A stretch of 55,632 nucleotides of DNA from Bacilli bacterium (GCA_016296185.1 JAEDJT010000005.1:1-55632), one strand, 5' to 3'. Shown: positions 8,252 to 15,642, counted from the stretch's first letter. The notes: generated by a model not told the origin, from the letters alone. Translations and numbers: made by a program.

Positions 8252-8278
8252 AAAAAATCACATTTTTAAATGTGATTT
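8252..8278 (-). terminator. Terminator of the 8277-9253 gene pair
   Basis: AAATCACATTT / AAATGTGATTT inverted repeat followed by TTTTTT on the minus strand. It overlaps the stop codon at 8277 and ends just above the rpsL promoter. Confidence 0.8.
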
Positions 8279-8777
8279 ACTTTTTATTTTCACTATAACC
8301 TAAAGTAGTATACTTTTTACAATTAATATAAGCTTCTGATTTATATTCTCCTGCACCAGTTTCAGAATCATTATCATAAGAAAAATATACTTTAACGTAA
8401 CTTAAACATGTATTACTAGGAGCATCTTTATCAATATAATTTTCTATAGCTAAAGCATCATCAGAAATAATTAAAGGTTTATTACCTGGAGCAACAATAT
8501 CATTGTCTTTAGCATATAATATTGCTTGAGCTTCTAAATAATCTTCCCATTCATAATAAGAACTTAAATCTTTTGATTTAGTAGATAAAACAATTAAAAA
8601 AATACATAGAACAAATAATAATATAATCCACGCTTTGATAATAGTTTGATATAGTTTATCAAGGCTTTTATATTTATCAATAATTAATACTACAATTTTT
8701 TTTACCTTATTAACTATTTTTTTAAAAAACTTTTTTATATTAAATTTTTTTGTAACAACAACTTTTTTACCATTCAT
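8277..8777 (-). CDS. Small single-pass membrane protein, unknown function
   Basis: A 166-residue protein not recognised as a named family. A very basic N-terminus (about 50 residues, many Lys) precedes one hydrophobic helix (about 49-67), so the acidic C-terminal domain is expected outside. That domain has two cysteines (in SNTCLSY and INCKKY) that could form a disulfide. It resembles the preceding gene product in layout and in the pattern 'acidic helix - ITSDDL-like segment - N-x-C - hydrophobic strand - C near the end', so the two are likely old paralogues. It lies 11 bases below its partner in one operon, at the place where rpoB-rpoC usually are. Confidence 0.7.
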   Translation of the reverse strand: MNGKKVVVTKKFNIKKFFKKIVNKVKKIVVLIIDKYKSLDKLYQTIIKAWIILLFVLCIFLIVLSTKSKDLSSYYEWEDYLEAQAILYAKDNDIVAPGNKPLIISDDALAIENYIDKDAPSNTCLSYVKVYFSYDNDSETGAGEYKSEAYINCKKYTTLGYSENKK

Positions 8778-8788
8778 AAATAAACCTC

Positions 8789-9253
8789 CTAATTGTCAGA
8801 ACTATAATGACTACAATAAATATAAGGATATATATTATATACACCTATTTCATCACGAATAACATTACTATAACCACTACATTTATTTCCTTTATGATCA
8901 AGTAATGAAGATAAGTAACCATCATTTATTAATCTATCACTAGTTATAGTAGTTAAATCTTGATTAGAATCTATATAACCAGCTTCTACATATCTTCTTG
9001 TAGCATTTTCTAAATCTTTCTCTAAATTTTTATAATAAGATTCATCAATGATATCAATTTCTTCTTTTTTATTATCGTTATTATCCACTTCAACATTATT
9101 AACAACAGAATTGCTAGTGTTATTTTTAGCAGATTTTTGTAAATCGGTATATAATCTGTTTATATAAAACATAGCTACAAATAAACAACAAAATATAGCA
9201 CAACTATACATAATCATTTTTCTATATCCCCAACCATGATTACCTAGTTTCAT
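8789..9253 (-). CDS. Small single-pass membrane protein, paralogue of its downstream neighbour
   Basis: A 154-residue protein of unknown function. A short basic N-terminus (MKLGNHGWGYRKM), one hydrophobic helix at about 13-34 and an extracellular domain. The outer part has an acidic helix (KNLEKDLENATRRYVEAGYI), TTITSDRLINDGYLSSLLD, and two cysteines (NKCSGYS and YIYCSHY). The start at 9253 is set by GGAGGTG six bases upstream; a longer frame exists but lacks a site. First of a two-gene operon with its own weak promoter. Confidence 0.7.
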   Translation of the reverse strand: MKLGNHGWGYRKMIMYSCAIFCCLFVAMFYINRLYTDLQKSAKNNTSNSVVNNVEVDNNDNKKEEIDIIDESYYKNLEKDLENATRRYVEAGYIDSNQDLTTITSDRLINDGYLSSLLDHKGNKCSGYSNVIRDEIGVYNIYPYIYCSHYSSDN

Positions 9254-9277
9254 ATATACACCTCCATAGCACTTATA

Positions 9278-9306
9278 ATTATAGTACAAAATAAAATAAT
9301 TTTAAA
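9278..9306 (-). promoter_or_regulatory. Probable promoter of the 9253-8277 gene pair
   Basis: TATAAT (9278-9283) with TTTAAA 17 bases upstream (9301-9306) on the minus strand. The -35 is weak. Confidence 0.5.
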
Positions 9307-9311
9307 GAAAT

Positions 9312-9338
9312 AAAAAAAGATAACAATAAGTTATCTTT
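9312..9338 (-). terminator. Terminator of rplJ-rplL
   Basis: AAAGATAAC-TTATT-GTTATCTTT plus a T run on the minus strand, 31 bases below the rplL stop. Its position shows that transcription normally ends here rather than running into rpoB. Confidence 0.85.
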
Positions 9339-9368
9339 ATTTCTTAAGTTATTGCAACTAGTTAGCAA

Positions 9369-9737
9369 TTAAGCTAATTCTACAGTTGCGCCAGCTTCTT
9401 CTAATTGTGCTTTAATTTGTTCAGCTTCAGCAGCAGGAACGTTTTCTTTAACATTTCCACCATTGTCAGCTAATCCTTTAGCTTCAACTAATCCTAAACC
9501 TGTAATTTCTTTTAATAATTTGATTACAGCCATTTTAGTAGCTCCAGCATCTTTTAATACTACAGTTTTAGCAGCATTATCTTCAGCAGCAGCACCAGCA
9601 GCAGGAGCAGCAGCTACAGCTACAGCACTTGGATCTACACCAAATTCTTCTTTCATTGCGTCAACTAAATCTTTTACTTCAAGAATAGTCATTTCTTTTA
9701 AAGCACTAATAAATTCTTCTCTTGTTAATTTTGCCAT
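9369..9737 (-). CDS. rplL: Ribosomal protein L7/L12
   Basis: A 122-residue acidic stalk protein that recruits translation factors. An N-terminal dimerisation helix pair (about 1-35), an alanine-rich hinge (AVAVAAAPAAGAAAE) and the C-terminal factor-binding domain with KTVVLKDAGATKMAVIKLLKEITGLGLVEAK. Start at 9737 (MAKLTREEF) matches family convention; an ATG three codons earlier at 9746 is also close to AGGAAA and cannot be excluded. Second gene of the rplJ-rplL unit, ending in a terminator. Confidence 0.98.
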   Translation of the reverse strand: MAKLTREEFISALKEMTILEVKDLVDAMKEEFGVDPSAVAVAAAPAAGAAAEDNAAKTVVLKDAGATKMAVIKLLKEITGLGLVEAKGLADNGGNVKENVPAAEAEQIKAQLEEAGATVELA

Positions 9738-9767
9738 ATTAATCATTTTCCTTTCTTTATTTCAAAA

Positions 9768-10265
9768 TTAATTTTCTTCTTTTTCTTCTGCATAAAGATT
9801 TAAACAAATAGATAAATCTTTAACATATTGTATCATTCCACCAGCTAACATAGTTAATAAGCCTTCTCTTGATGGGATTGATGCGTATTCTTTAATTGTA
9901 TCTAGATCTGCAGGAGCACCACTGATAATACCTACTTTAATTTTAGCTTTATCATGTTCTTTTACATAATCAGATAAAATTTTGATTGGTTCTAATAAAT
10001 TCTTACCAAATACAAAAGCATTAGGTCCTTCTAATAAACTTGGTTCAAGTTCAATATTTAATTCATCTAAAGCTCTTTTTACTAAAGTGTTTTTGTAAAT
10101 TTTAACTTCACTATCATCATTATGTAATTTAATTCTTAAATCACTTAAATCAGCAACAGTTAAACCTTGGTAAGTAAATACAAGAACTGATTCACTATTT
10201 TTAACTAAATCTTGGATTTCGTTAACGATAGCTTTTTTGTTTTCTAATATTTTTGCGCTTGCCAT
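9768..10265 (-). CDS. rplJ: Ribosomal protein L10
   Basis: A 165-residue stalk base protein that anchors L12 dimers on 23S rRNA. Family landmarks are present: an N-terminal KKAIVNEIQDLVKNSESVLVFTYQGLTVADLSDLR, KIYKNTLVKRAL, and a C-terminal helix for L12 binding. It follows a recognisable L10 leader RNA with an attenuator, and a strong promoter overlapping the end of rplA. Confidence 0.98.
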   Translation of the reverse strand: MASAKILENKKAIVNEIQDLVKNSESVLVFTYQGLTVADLSDLRIKLHNDDSEVKIYKNTLVKRALDELNIELEPSLLEGPNAFVFGKNLLEPIKILSDYVKEHDKAKIKVGIISGAPADLDTIKEYASIPSREGLLTMLAGGMIQYVKDLSICLNLYAEEKEEN

Positions 10266-10287
10266 TTTTTCCCTCCTTATAGGATAT

Positions 10288-10316
10288 ATAAAAAAGCCTT
10301 CCTCCCGGGAAAGCTT
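10288..10316 (-). terminator. Attenuator terminator of the L10 leader
   Basis: AAGCTTTCC-CGGGA-GGAAGGCTT (arms 10308-10316 and 10294-10302 on the plus strand) is followed by TTTTTTAT on the minus strand. It is the regulated terminator of the leader. Confidence 0.85.
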
Positions 10317-10412
10317 AAATCACATCAAAAAATAATGTTGTATTAAGACTTTCCTCGGCAAGATTTATTTGTGCACTTGCTGTCTTTGGAATTCGTGCTT
10401 TTTTCTAACAAT
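10288..10412 (-). ncRNA. L10 ribosomal protein leader
   Basis: The minus-strand RNA between the rplJ promoter and rplJ carries the conserved blocks of the Firmicute L10 leader: AAAGACAGCAAGTGCA, then CTTGCCGAGGAAAGTC, and a terminal GC-rich hairpin followed by T residues. In known members the L10-L12 complex binds the kink-turn region and shifts the RNA to its terminator form, lowering rplJL expression. Boundaries are approximate; the 5' end is placed a few bases below the -10 box. Confidence 0.88.
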
Positions 10413-10416
10413 TCAT

Positions 10417-10445
10417 ATTATATTCTAATAACTACTATTTGTCAA
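10417..10445 (-). promoter_or_regulatory. Promoter of rplJ-rplL
   Basis: Perfect TTGACA (10440-10445), 17 bases, perfect TATAAT (10417-10422) on the minus strand. The -35 is inside the last codons of rplA (SFDK-stop). Confidence 0.92.
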
Positions 10446-11133
10446 AAGAATTTTGATCAACCTTGATACCAGGTCCCATAGTACTAGAAATTGAGATATT
10501 TTTAATAAATTTACCTTTAACAACTGTTGGTTTAGCTTTTACGATTGTGCTAACAACAAATGCTAAGTTTTCCATTAATTTAGCATCATCAAATGATACT
10601 TTACCAATTATAGTATGAACGTTTCCATAAGAATCAGTCTTATATTCAACCATACCTTTTTTAATATCTTCAACTGCTTTACCAGTTTCCATAGTTACAG
10701 TTCCAGTTTTAGGATTTGGCATTAAACCTTTAGGTCCTAAAACACGACCAATTTTTCCTAATTGAGCCATCATATCTGGAGCAGCTACGATTACATCATA
10801 ATCGAACCAGTTTTCTTTTTCGATTTTTTCGATCATATCAGTATCACCAACGAAGTCAGCTCCAGCAGCTTTAGCAGCTTCAGCAGCAGCACCTTTAGCA
10901 ATAACTAATACTCTTTTAGTTTTACCAGTTCCATTAGGTAATACCATAGATCCTCTTAATTGTTGATCAGCTTTTTTAGTATCAAGATTTAAGTTTAAAG
11001 CAACTTCTACAGTACTATCAAATTTAGTAATAGCAGTTTCTTTAACTAATTTAATTGCTTCTTCTGCAGAGTAAACATTTTGTTTATCTACTTTTTTAGA
11101 AGCTTCCACATACTTTTTACCTAATTTTCTCAT
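10435..11133 (-). CDS. rplA: Ribosomal protein L1
   Basis: A 232-residue protein of the L1 stalk, which helps release deacylated tRNA, and a translational repressor of its own operon in several bacteria. Typical sequence: MRKLGKKYVEASKKVDK, GTGKTKRVLVIAKG, and KIGRVLGPKGLMPNPKTGTV in domain II. It lies 56 bases below rplK. A likely L1-binding hairpin stands in the rplK leader. Confidence 0.98.
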   Translation of the reverse strand: MRKLGKKYVEASKKVDKQNVYSAEEAIKLVKETAITKFDSTVEVALNLNLDTKKADQQLRGSMVLPNGTGKTKRVLVIAKGAAAEAAKAAGADFVGDTDMIEKIEKENWFDYDVIVAAPDMMAQLGKIGRVLGPKGLMPNPKTGTVTMETGKAVEDIKKGMVEYKTDSYGNVHTIIGKVSFDDAKLMENLAFVVSTIVKAKPTVVKGKFIKNISISSTMGPGIKVDQNSFDK

Positions 11134-11189
11134 TATTTTACCTCCTAATTGTGGTTATTAGCGGATTTTATTTATTTAATAATACTTAA

Positions 11190-11768
11190 TTATTCTTGTT
11201 CTTCAGTTTTTTCGTTAATTACTTCAACTTCATGAGCTTTATTAGCTTCAGCTTCTAATTTTTCTAAAGCAGCTTCTCTTTTAGCTTCTTTAATTTCTTC
11301 AGCTTTTGCTTCAGCAGCTTCTTCAGCTAATTCTACATCATTTAAACCTTCAACAGCAACACCCATGTTTCTAGCAGTACCTTCAACAATTTTCATTGCA
11401 GATTCAACATCATAAGCATTTAAATCTGGTAATTTGTTTTCAGCAATTGCTCTTAAATCTTCTTTGCTAATAGTAGCAACGATATCATGAGCACCTTTTT
11501 GACTACCCTTTTGAATTTTAGCATATTTCTTAATTAAGAAAGCAGCTGGTGCAGTTTTTAAAACGAAATCAAAAGTTCTGTCTTCATATAAACTAATTTC
11601 AACAGGAACTATATCTCCCATTTTATCTCTTGTTGCATCATTGAATTTAGTACAAAATTCTTGTAAATTGATACCTGCAGGTCCTAAAACAGTTCCAACT
11701 GGTGGAGCTGGTGTAGCTTTTCCAGCAGGGATTTGTAATTTGATTTTCTTTACGACTTCTTTTGCCAC
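11190..11768 (-). CDS. rplK: Ribosomal protein L11 with C-terminal extension
   Basis: A 192-residue protein. Residues 1-143 are an ordinary L11 of the GTPase-associated centre (IKLQIPAGKATPAPPVG, GPAGINLQEFC, EGTARNMGV). The remaining 50 residues are a Glu/Ala/Lys-rich, probably helical tail that is not part of the usual 141-residue family member. The start is a GTG at 11768 with AGGAGG eight bases upstream; another GTG at 11777 overlaps that site and is rejected. First gene of the rplK-rplA unit. Confidence 0.97.
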   Translation of the reverse strand: MAKEVVKKIKLQIPAGKATPAPPVGTVLGPAGINLQEFCTKFNDATRDKMGDIVPVEISLYEDRTFDFVLKTAPAAFLIKKYAKIQKGSQKGAHDIVATISKEDLRAIAENKLPDLNAYDVESAMKIVEGTARNMGVAVEGLNDVELAEEAAEAKAEEIKEAKREAALEKLEAEANKAHEVEVINEKTEEQE

Positions 11769-11800
11769 GAAAAACACCTCCTAAAAAATTTTTTTCGCGA

Positions 11801-11838
11801 AAGTGGTCTAGGGCAATCCGCATTTTTCCCTCCCACTT
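11801..11838 (-). promoter_or_regulatory. Probable L1-binding autoregulatory hairpin in the rplK leader
   Basis: The minus-strand leader forms AAGTGG-GAGGG ... GCCCT-AGA-CCACTT with an asymmetric internal loop. This resembles the L1 site in 23S rRNA helix 77 and in known rplK-rplA leaders (GTGGGAG... paired with ...ACCAC). The rplK-rplA operon is the expected place for L1 feedback. The call rests on motif resemblance and position. Confidence 0.7.
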
Positions 11839-11878
11839 AAGCTAATTACATATATAAAAATACATAATTGCACCTAAG

Positions 11879-11907
11879 ATACTAACACAGAAAAGTAAAT
11901 AATGCAA
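11879..11907 (-). promoter_or_regulatory. Promoter of rplK-rplA
   Basis: TTGCAT (11902-11907), 17 bases, TAGTAT (11879-11884) on the minus strand, directly below the nusG terminator. Confidence 0.6.
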
Positions 11908-11913
11908 GTCAAA

Positions 11914-11943
11914 ATAAAAAGAAATGTAATATTTACATTTCTT
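11914..11943 (-). terminator. Terminator of secE-nusG
   Basis: AAGAAATGTAA-ata-TTACATTTCTT followed by TTT on the minus strand, overlapping the nusG stop. Confidence 0.8.
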
Positions 11944-12478
11944 ATTGTAATTTATTAACTTGGAATAATTCAACTTCAACAGGAGTTTCTTGACCAAATA
12001 AGTCGATTAAAACATTTAATCTATTATTTTCAATATCAATATTATCTACTGTACCAGTCATACCATTAAATGGTCCATCAACGATAGTAACTTTAGAACC
12101 AACTTGCATTTCAGATTCAATATTAACTCTACTCATACCCATAGTTCCTAAAATACGATCAATTTCTTGAGGCATTAAAGGTGTTGGTTTTGCTTTGTGT
12201 CCAGATGATCCGATAAATCCTGTAACACCAGGAGTATTACGAACAACATACCAAGCTTCATCAGACATAATCATTTCAACTAAAACATATCCAGGAAACA
12301 TTTTTTTAGTTTTTTCTTTTTTTACGCCATCTTTAACTTCTACTTCAGTAGTCTCAGGAATAATAACTCTAAAGATATTATCTTGGAAACCCATTGATAC
12401 AGTTCTTTGTTCTAACTTTTCTTTTACTTTTTGTTCATGTCCACTATAAGTGTTTACAACATACCATTCTTTTTCCAT
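11942..12478 (-). CDS. nusG: Transcription termination/antitermination factor NusG
   Basis: A 178-residue protein with the NGN domain (EWYVVNTYSGHEQKVKEKLEQR, MFPGYVLVEM, WYVVRNTPGVTGFIGS) and a C-terminal KOW domain (GSKVTIVDGPFNGMTGTVDNID). It binds RNA polymerase and modulates pausing and termination. It follows secE directly, with one base between the coding regions, as in most Firmicutes. Confidence 0.98.
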   Translation of the reverse strand: MEKEWYVVNTYSGHEQKVKEKLEQRTVSMGFQDNIFRVIIPETTEVEVKDGVKKEKTKKMFPGYVLVEMIMSDEAWYVVRNTPGVTGFIGSSGHKAKPTPLMPQEIDRILGTMGMSRVNIESEMQVGSKVTIVDGPFNGMTGTVDNIDIENNRLNVLIDLFGQETPVEVELFQVNKLQ

Positions 12479-12479
12479 A

Positions 12480-12893
12480 TTATGATAACAACTCCTTCAA
12501 TAACGCAGCTAATAATTCCATTCCTTTAAAGAATAAGCATAAACCTACACAGAAAACTAATACTGCCATTGTATATTTAAATACATCACCAGCTTTAGGC
12601 CATACAACCTTTTTTAATTCTCTACCCATTTTAGTAAAGAATCCTTCACGTTTTTCTTTCTTTGGTTTTTCTTCTTTTTTAGAATCTTTAGCTTCTTTTT
12701 TATTCTTTTTATCTTTTTTAGTTTCTTCTACTTCTTCAATTTCAGTATTATCAAGTTCTAAGCCATCAACATCTTCAACTTCAGAAACTTCAGTAACTTC
12801 ATCTATTTCTTCAACTTTTTTTGCTTGTTTTTTTGTTTTTTTAACTTTTTCTTCAGATACAGTTGCATCTTTAATTTTCTTTTCTTTAGCCAT
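12480..12893 (-). CDS. secE: Preprotein translocase subunit SecE with long charged N-terminus
   Basis: A 137-residue protein whose last 55 residues are SecE: GFFTKMGRELKKVVWPKAGDVFKYT followed by one membrane helix. Firmicute SecE is usually about 60 residues; here some 80 extra residues of alternating Lys/Glu-rich sequence precede it on the cytoplasmic side. The start at 12893 has GAGGTGG just upstream, so the extension is translated. Operon with nusG. Confidence 0.95.
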   Translation of the reverse strand: MAKEKKIKDATVSEEKVKKTKKQAKKVEEIDEVTEVSEVEDVDGLELDNTEIEEVEETKKDKKNKKEAKDSKKEEKPKKEKREGFFTKMGRELKKVVWPKAGDVFKYTMAVLVFCVGLCLFFKGMELLAALLKELLS

Positions 12894-12947
12894 AAGCCCA
12901 CCTCTAAAATTTTTGTATTAAAAAAACACTATTACGTGCTCAAGTAA

Positions 12948-12976
12948 AATATACCACAAAACCTAGATAAATACAA
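12948..12976 (-). promoter_or_regulatory. Promoter of secE-nusG
   Basis: TTGTAT (12971-12976), 17 bases, TATATT (12948-12953) on the minus strand, with TGG next to the -10. Confidence 0.6.
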
Positions 12977-13004
12977 GAAAAAAGTTTGATTTAACCTCAA
13001 ACTT
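12976..13004 (-). terminator. Terminator of mrnC-rlmB-sigH
   Basis: AAGTTTGA-ggttaaa-TCAAACTT followed by TTTTTT on the minus strand, overlapping the sigH stop. Confidence 0.8.
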
Positions 13005-13608
13005 ATTCCTTATCTATTAATACTTTAATCTTATTTTTTATTCTTTGTATTGTATTATCAACTTGCTTAGGAGTTTTATCTAATAAAATTGCTATCTCAT
13101 TATACTTTAAACCACTTATCATCAAACTATAAACTTGATACTCACTATCTGACAATTGTGCTTTAATATTTGATTGTAATTCTTCATACTTTTCATCTTT
13201 AACAATATTAGTTAAAGGATCATTCTCCGAACCATCACTTAAAATATCTCTTAAAGGTGTAGATAAAGAACCATATTGATGATCTAAACTTAATGCATCA
13301 CTAATTAGTTTATTTTTAATTCTTCCAGCTTTAATAATAGAAACTTGTAATCTTCTATTAACACACAAAGTTATAAAACTAGGTAATGCAGCATCTTTAT
13401 CATCTCTATAACAATTAAGAGCATCAGCAAATCCAACTAAAGCATCTTGATATAAATCATTATAATCATAACCTAACATATTAGCCATAGTTATATATTT
13501 CTTAATTTCTATATCAATAATATATTTGTATTTTTCATATAATAAATCTTTAGCTTCTTCACTGGACTCTCTAATCATACTAATTAATTGTCCATCACTA
13601 TAATTCAT
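13003..13608 (-). CDS. sigH: Sigma-70 family RNA polymerase sigma factor, SigH-like
   Basis: A 201-residue protein. Region 2 is seen at about residues 20-90 (LLYEKYKYIIDIEIKKY, YNDLYQDALVGFADALNCYRDDKDAALPSFITLCVNRRL) and region 4 at the end (LSDSEYQVYSLMISGLKYNEIAILLDKTPKQVDNTIQRIKNKI). The position between rlmB and secE is that of sigH in Bacillus, which supports orthology. SigH drives transition-state and competence genes in Bacillus; the regulon here is unknown. The gene order lacks rpmG, which usually stands between sigH and secE. Confidence 0.85.
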   Translation of the reverse strand: MNYSDGQLISMIRESSEEAKDLLYEKYKYIIDIEIKKYITMANMLGYDYNDLYQDALVGFADALNCYRDDKDAALPSFITLCVNRRLQVSIIKAGRIKNKLISDALSLDHQYGSLSTPLRDILSDGSENDPLTNIVKDEKYEELQSNIKAQLSDSEYQVYSLMISGLKYNEIAILLDKTPKQVDNTIQRIKNKIKVLIDKE

Positions 13609-13616
13609 TATTCACC

Positions 13617-14300
13617 CTATTTATTAACTATTCCATAAATTAGAATAGCGGCAGCAACTGAAGCATTTAAACTATTAACATGTCCAAATTGCGGAATAGC
13701 TAATATTTCATCACAATTTTTCTTAACAAGTCTACCTACTCCATTACCTTCACTACCAATTACTAATAATACTTTATCAGCATAGTTTACTTTATTATAA
13801 TTAGTACCATCCATATCAGCAGCATATACAAAGAAACCATTATCTTTAAATTCGTCAATTACATTTACTAAATTATTAACCATTGCAATATCAACATGTT
13901 CTAATGCACCAGCACTTGTTTTCATAACAGTAGAAGTAACACTTACACTTCTATCTTTAGGAATAATAATTGATTTAATACCTGCAGCTTCGCAAGTTCT
14001 AATAATAGCACCAAAATTATGAGGATCTTCTAAATGATCTAACATAACAACTACATTATCATTAAACATTCCTTTATAATCACAATATTCATATTCATCA
14101 ATAATAATTATGATACCTTGATGTTTACCTTCAACCATACCATCCATTTTTTTAATATCCATTGTTGAATATTGAATTTTATTATCTTGAATAAATTTAA
14201 TTATTTCTTTATCATTAAAATTCTTAGCTAAATAAACTTTTTTAATTGTTTTAACATTATCTCTTAATTCATTAAATACATTTTTTCCAAATACTTTCAT
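13617..14300 (-). CDS. rlmB: 23S rRNA (guanosine-2'-O)-methyltransferase RlmB family
   Basis: A 227-residue SPOUT methyltransferase: a short N-terminal substrate-binding domain, then VVMLDHLEDPHNFGAIIRTCEAAGI, KTSAGALEHVDIAMV, and the knot motifs LLVIGSEGNGVGRLVKKNCDEILAIPQFGHVNSLNASVAAAIL. Family members methylate G2251 of 23S rRNA. It overlaps the mrnC stop codon by one base, so translation is coupled. Order mrnC-rlmB-sigH matches Bacillus. Confidence 0.93.
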   Translation of the reverse strand: MKVFGKNVFNELRDNVKTIKKVYLAKNFNDKEIIKFIQDNKIQYSTMDIKKMDGMVEGKHQGIIIIIDEYEYCDYKGMFNDNVVVMLDHLEDPHNFGAIIRTCEAAGIKSIIIPKDRSVSVTSTVMKTSAGALEHVDIAMVNNLVNVIDEFKDNGFFVYAADMDGTNYNKVNYADKVLLVIGSEGNGVGRLVKKNCDEILAIPQFGHVNSLNASVAAAILIYGIVNK

Positions 14301-14665
14301 TATTCTTCTCCTATTATAAATTCCATTATTTCTTTTATACGTTCATTTTTATTATCAAAATATAACTTTCCAATTAAAGCTTCTAAACCAGTAGCTAATC
14401 TATAAGTTACAATATCAGCATGTTTAGTTTTAGCACCTTTAGCATTTCTACCCCATCTAACAATATCTAACTCTTCTTCTGTTAAAAAATTAGCATTTTC
14501 TAATCTTTCAAGATGTCTTCTTTGACTTTTAGCACTTACATAATCTAAACTTCTTTTTTGTAAATCACCTATTTTAACAACACCACTACGAATTAAAAAT
14601 TCTCTTATATATTGCTCATAAATAGTATCACCCATGTATGCCATTACTAAAGGATTTTCATACAT
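14300..14665 (-). CDS. mrnC: Mini-ribonuclease III
   Basis: A 121-residue RNase III catalytic domain without a double-stranded RNA-binding domain. Visible: NPLVMAYMGDTIYEQYIREFLI, RRHLERLENANFLTEEELDIVRWGRNAK, and a second acidic cluster around GLEALIGKLYF. Mini-III removes the ends of 23S rRNA precursor in Bacillus. The start at 14665 has GGTGGTGATTAG upstream; an in-frame TTG at 14680 is less likely. First gene of its operon, behind a leader of about 85 bases. Confidence 0.93.
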   Translation of the reverse strand: MYENPLVMAYMGDTIYEQYIREFLIRSGVVKIGDLQKRSLDYVSAKSQRRHLERLENANFLTEEELDIVRWGRNAKGAKTKHADIVTYRLATGLEALIGKLYFDNKNERIKEIMEFIIGEE

Positions 14666-14689
14666 ACTAATCACCACCAATAATTTAAC

Positions 14690-14733
14690 ACATTTTTTAT
14701 AAAAATAACATTATATAAATATATAAAAAATGT
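14690..14733 (-). promoter_or_regulatory. Inverted repeat in the mrnC leader
   Basis: A perfect 12-bp inverted repeat, ACATTTTTTATA (14690-14701) and TATAAAAAATGT (14722-14733), separated by 20 bases, lies between promoter and mrnC. It could fold in the mRNA; it has no terminator T run. Mini-III cleaves double-stranded RNA, so self-processing is one speculative role. Confidence 0.4.
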
Positions 14734-14753
14734 CCCCTTTAAAAACTTTTGAT

Positions 14754-14781
14754 ATTATACCACTTTTTTTTAAACATGCAA
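14754..14781 (-). promoter_or_regulatory. Promoter of mrnC-rlmB-sigH
   Basis: TTGCAT (14776-14781), 16 bases, TATAAT (14754-14759) with TGG before the -10, on the minus strand. Confidence 0.75.
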
Positions 14782-14802
14782 AAAAGAGCTAATTGCTCTT
14801 TT
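14779..14802 (-). terminator. Terminator of lgt
   Basis: AAAAGAGC-aatta-GCTCTTTT followed by TT on the minus strand, overlapping the lgt stop and the -35 of the next promoter. Confidence 0.8.
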
Positions 14803-15610
14803 ATTTAGTTTCATCTTTTTTAAATAAATCTATAAAGAATAATGCTATAAATAATATTAAACCAACACCAAGTAATAAACCAGAAACAACTTGTGATACT
14901 CTAATACTATTTCCAACAGTTAATATAAATGAAGGATTTCTTAAAGGTTCTAATAAAAATCTACCTACACCATACCACATCATATATATACAAGTTAATT
15001 GCCCTGATTTTAAATCCTTAAATATTTTTCTAACAGACAATAAAATAATAAATCCTAATAAATTCCATAAACTTTCATAATAAAATAAAGGTTGATAATA
15101 AATACCTAAATGCTTTATGTTCATTCCTTTTATAACAAATTCAGGAATTATTTTATAAGATCTTAACACATCAGGATCAACTTTAGCACCATATAGTTCA
15201 CCATTAAAGAAGTTACCCCATCTACCTATAGCTTGAGCAATTATTAAAGAAACAACAATTAAATCAGTCATCTCTAATATATTTATATTTCGTTTTTTAC
15301 AAAACACAATAGTAGTAATTAATCCAGCTATTATTCCTCCATGTATTGCCATACCACCTTCCCAAACAGCGAATATCTCAAAAAAACTATGTATGGTATT
15401 TAAATTAAATAAAACAAAATATAATCTCGCACCTAATATACCAAAGATTACACAATAAAAACCTAAATCAAATATTGTATCTTTTGGATAACCTTTTTTT
15501 CTTCCATATAATTCCGCTATAGTAAAACCAATTATAATACCAATAAGTATCATAATAGAATAATACTTAACACCAAATCCAAATACAGTAAAAGCAACTT
15601 TATTATCCAT
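14801..15610 (-). CDS. lgt: Prolipoprotein diacylglyceryl transferase
   Basis: A 269-residue integral membrane enzyme that attaches diacylglycerol to the lipobox cysteine of lipoproteins. About seven hydrophobic helices; the Lgt signature is clear: GARLYFVLFN, WEGGMAIHGGIIAG and QAIGRWGNFFNGELYGA, then YQPLFYYESLWNLLGF and GVGRFLLEPLR. The start at 15610 has AAGGAGTG upstream. At least one substrate, the lipoprotein at 47898-48554, is encoded in this window. Confidence 0.97.
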   Translation of the reverse strand: MDNKVAFTVFGFGVKYYSIMILIGIIIGFTIAELYGRKKGYPKDTIFDLGFYCVIFGILGARLYFVLFNLNTIHSFFEIFAVWEGGMAIHGGIIAGLITTIVFCKKRNINILEMTDLIVVSLIIAQAIGRWGNFFNGELYGAKVDPDVLRSYKIIPEFVIKGMNIKHLGIYYQPLFYYESLWNLLGFIILLSVRKIFKDLKSGQLTCIYMMWYGVGRFLLEPLRNPSFILTVGNSIRVSQVVSGLLLGVGLILFIALFFIDLFKKDETK

Positions 15611-15642
15611 AAATATCACTCCTTAATAAAATGTATTATAAC

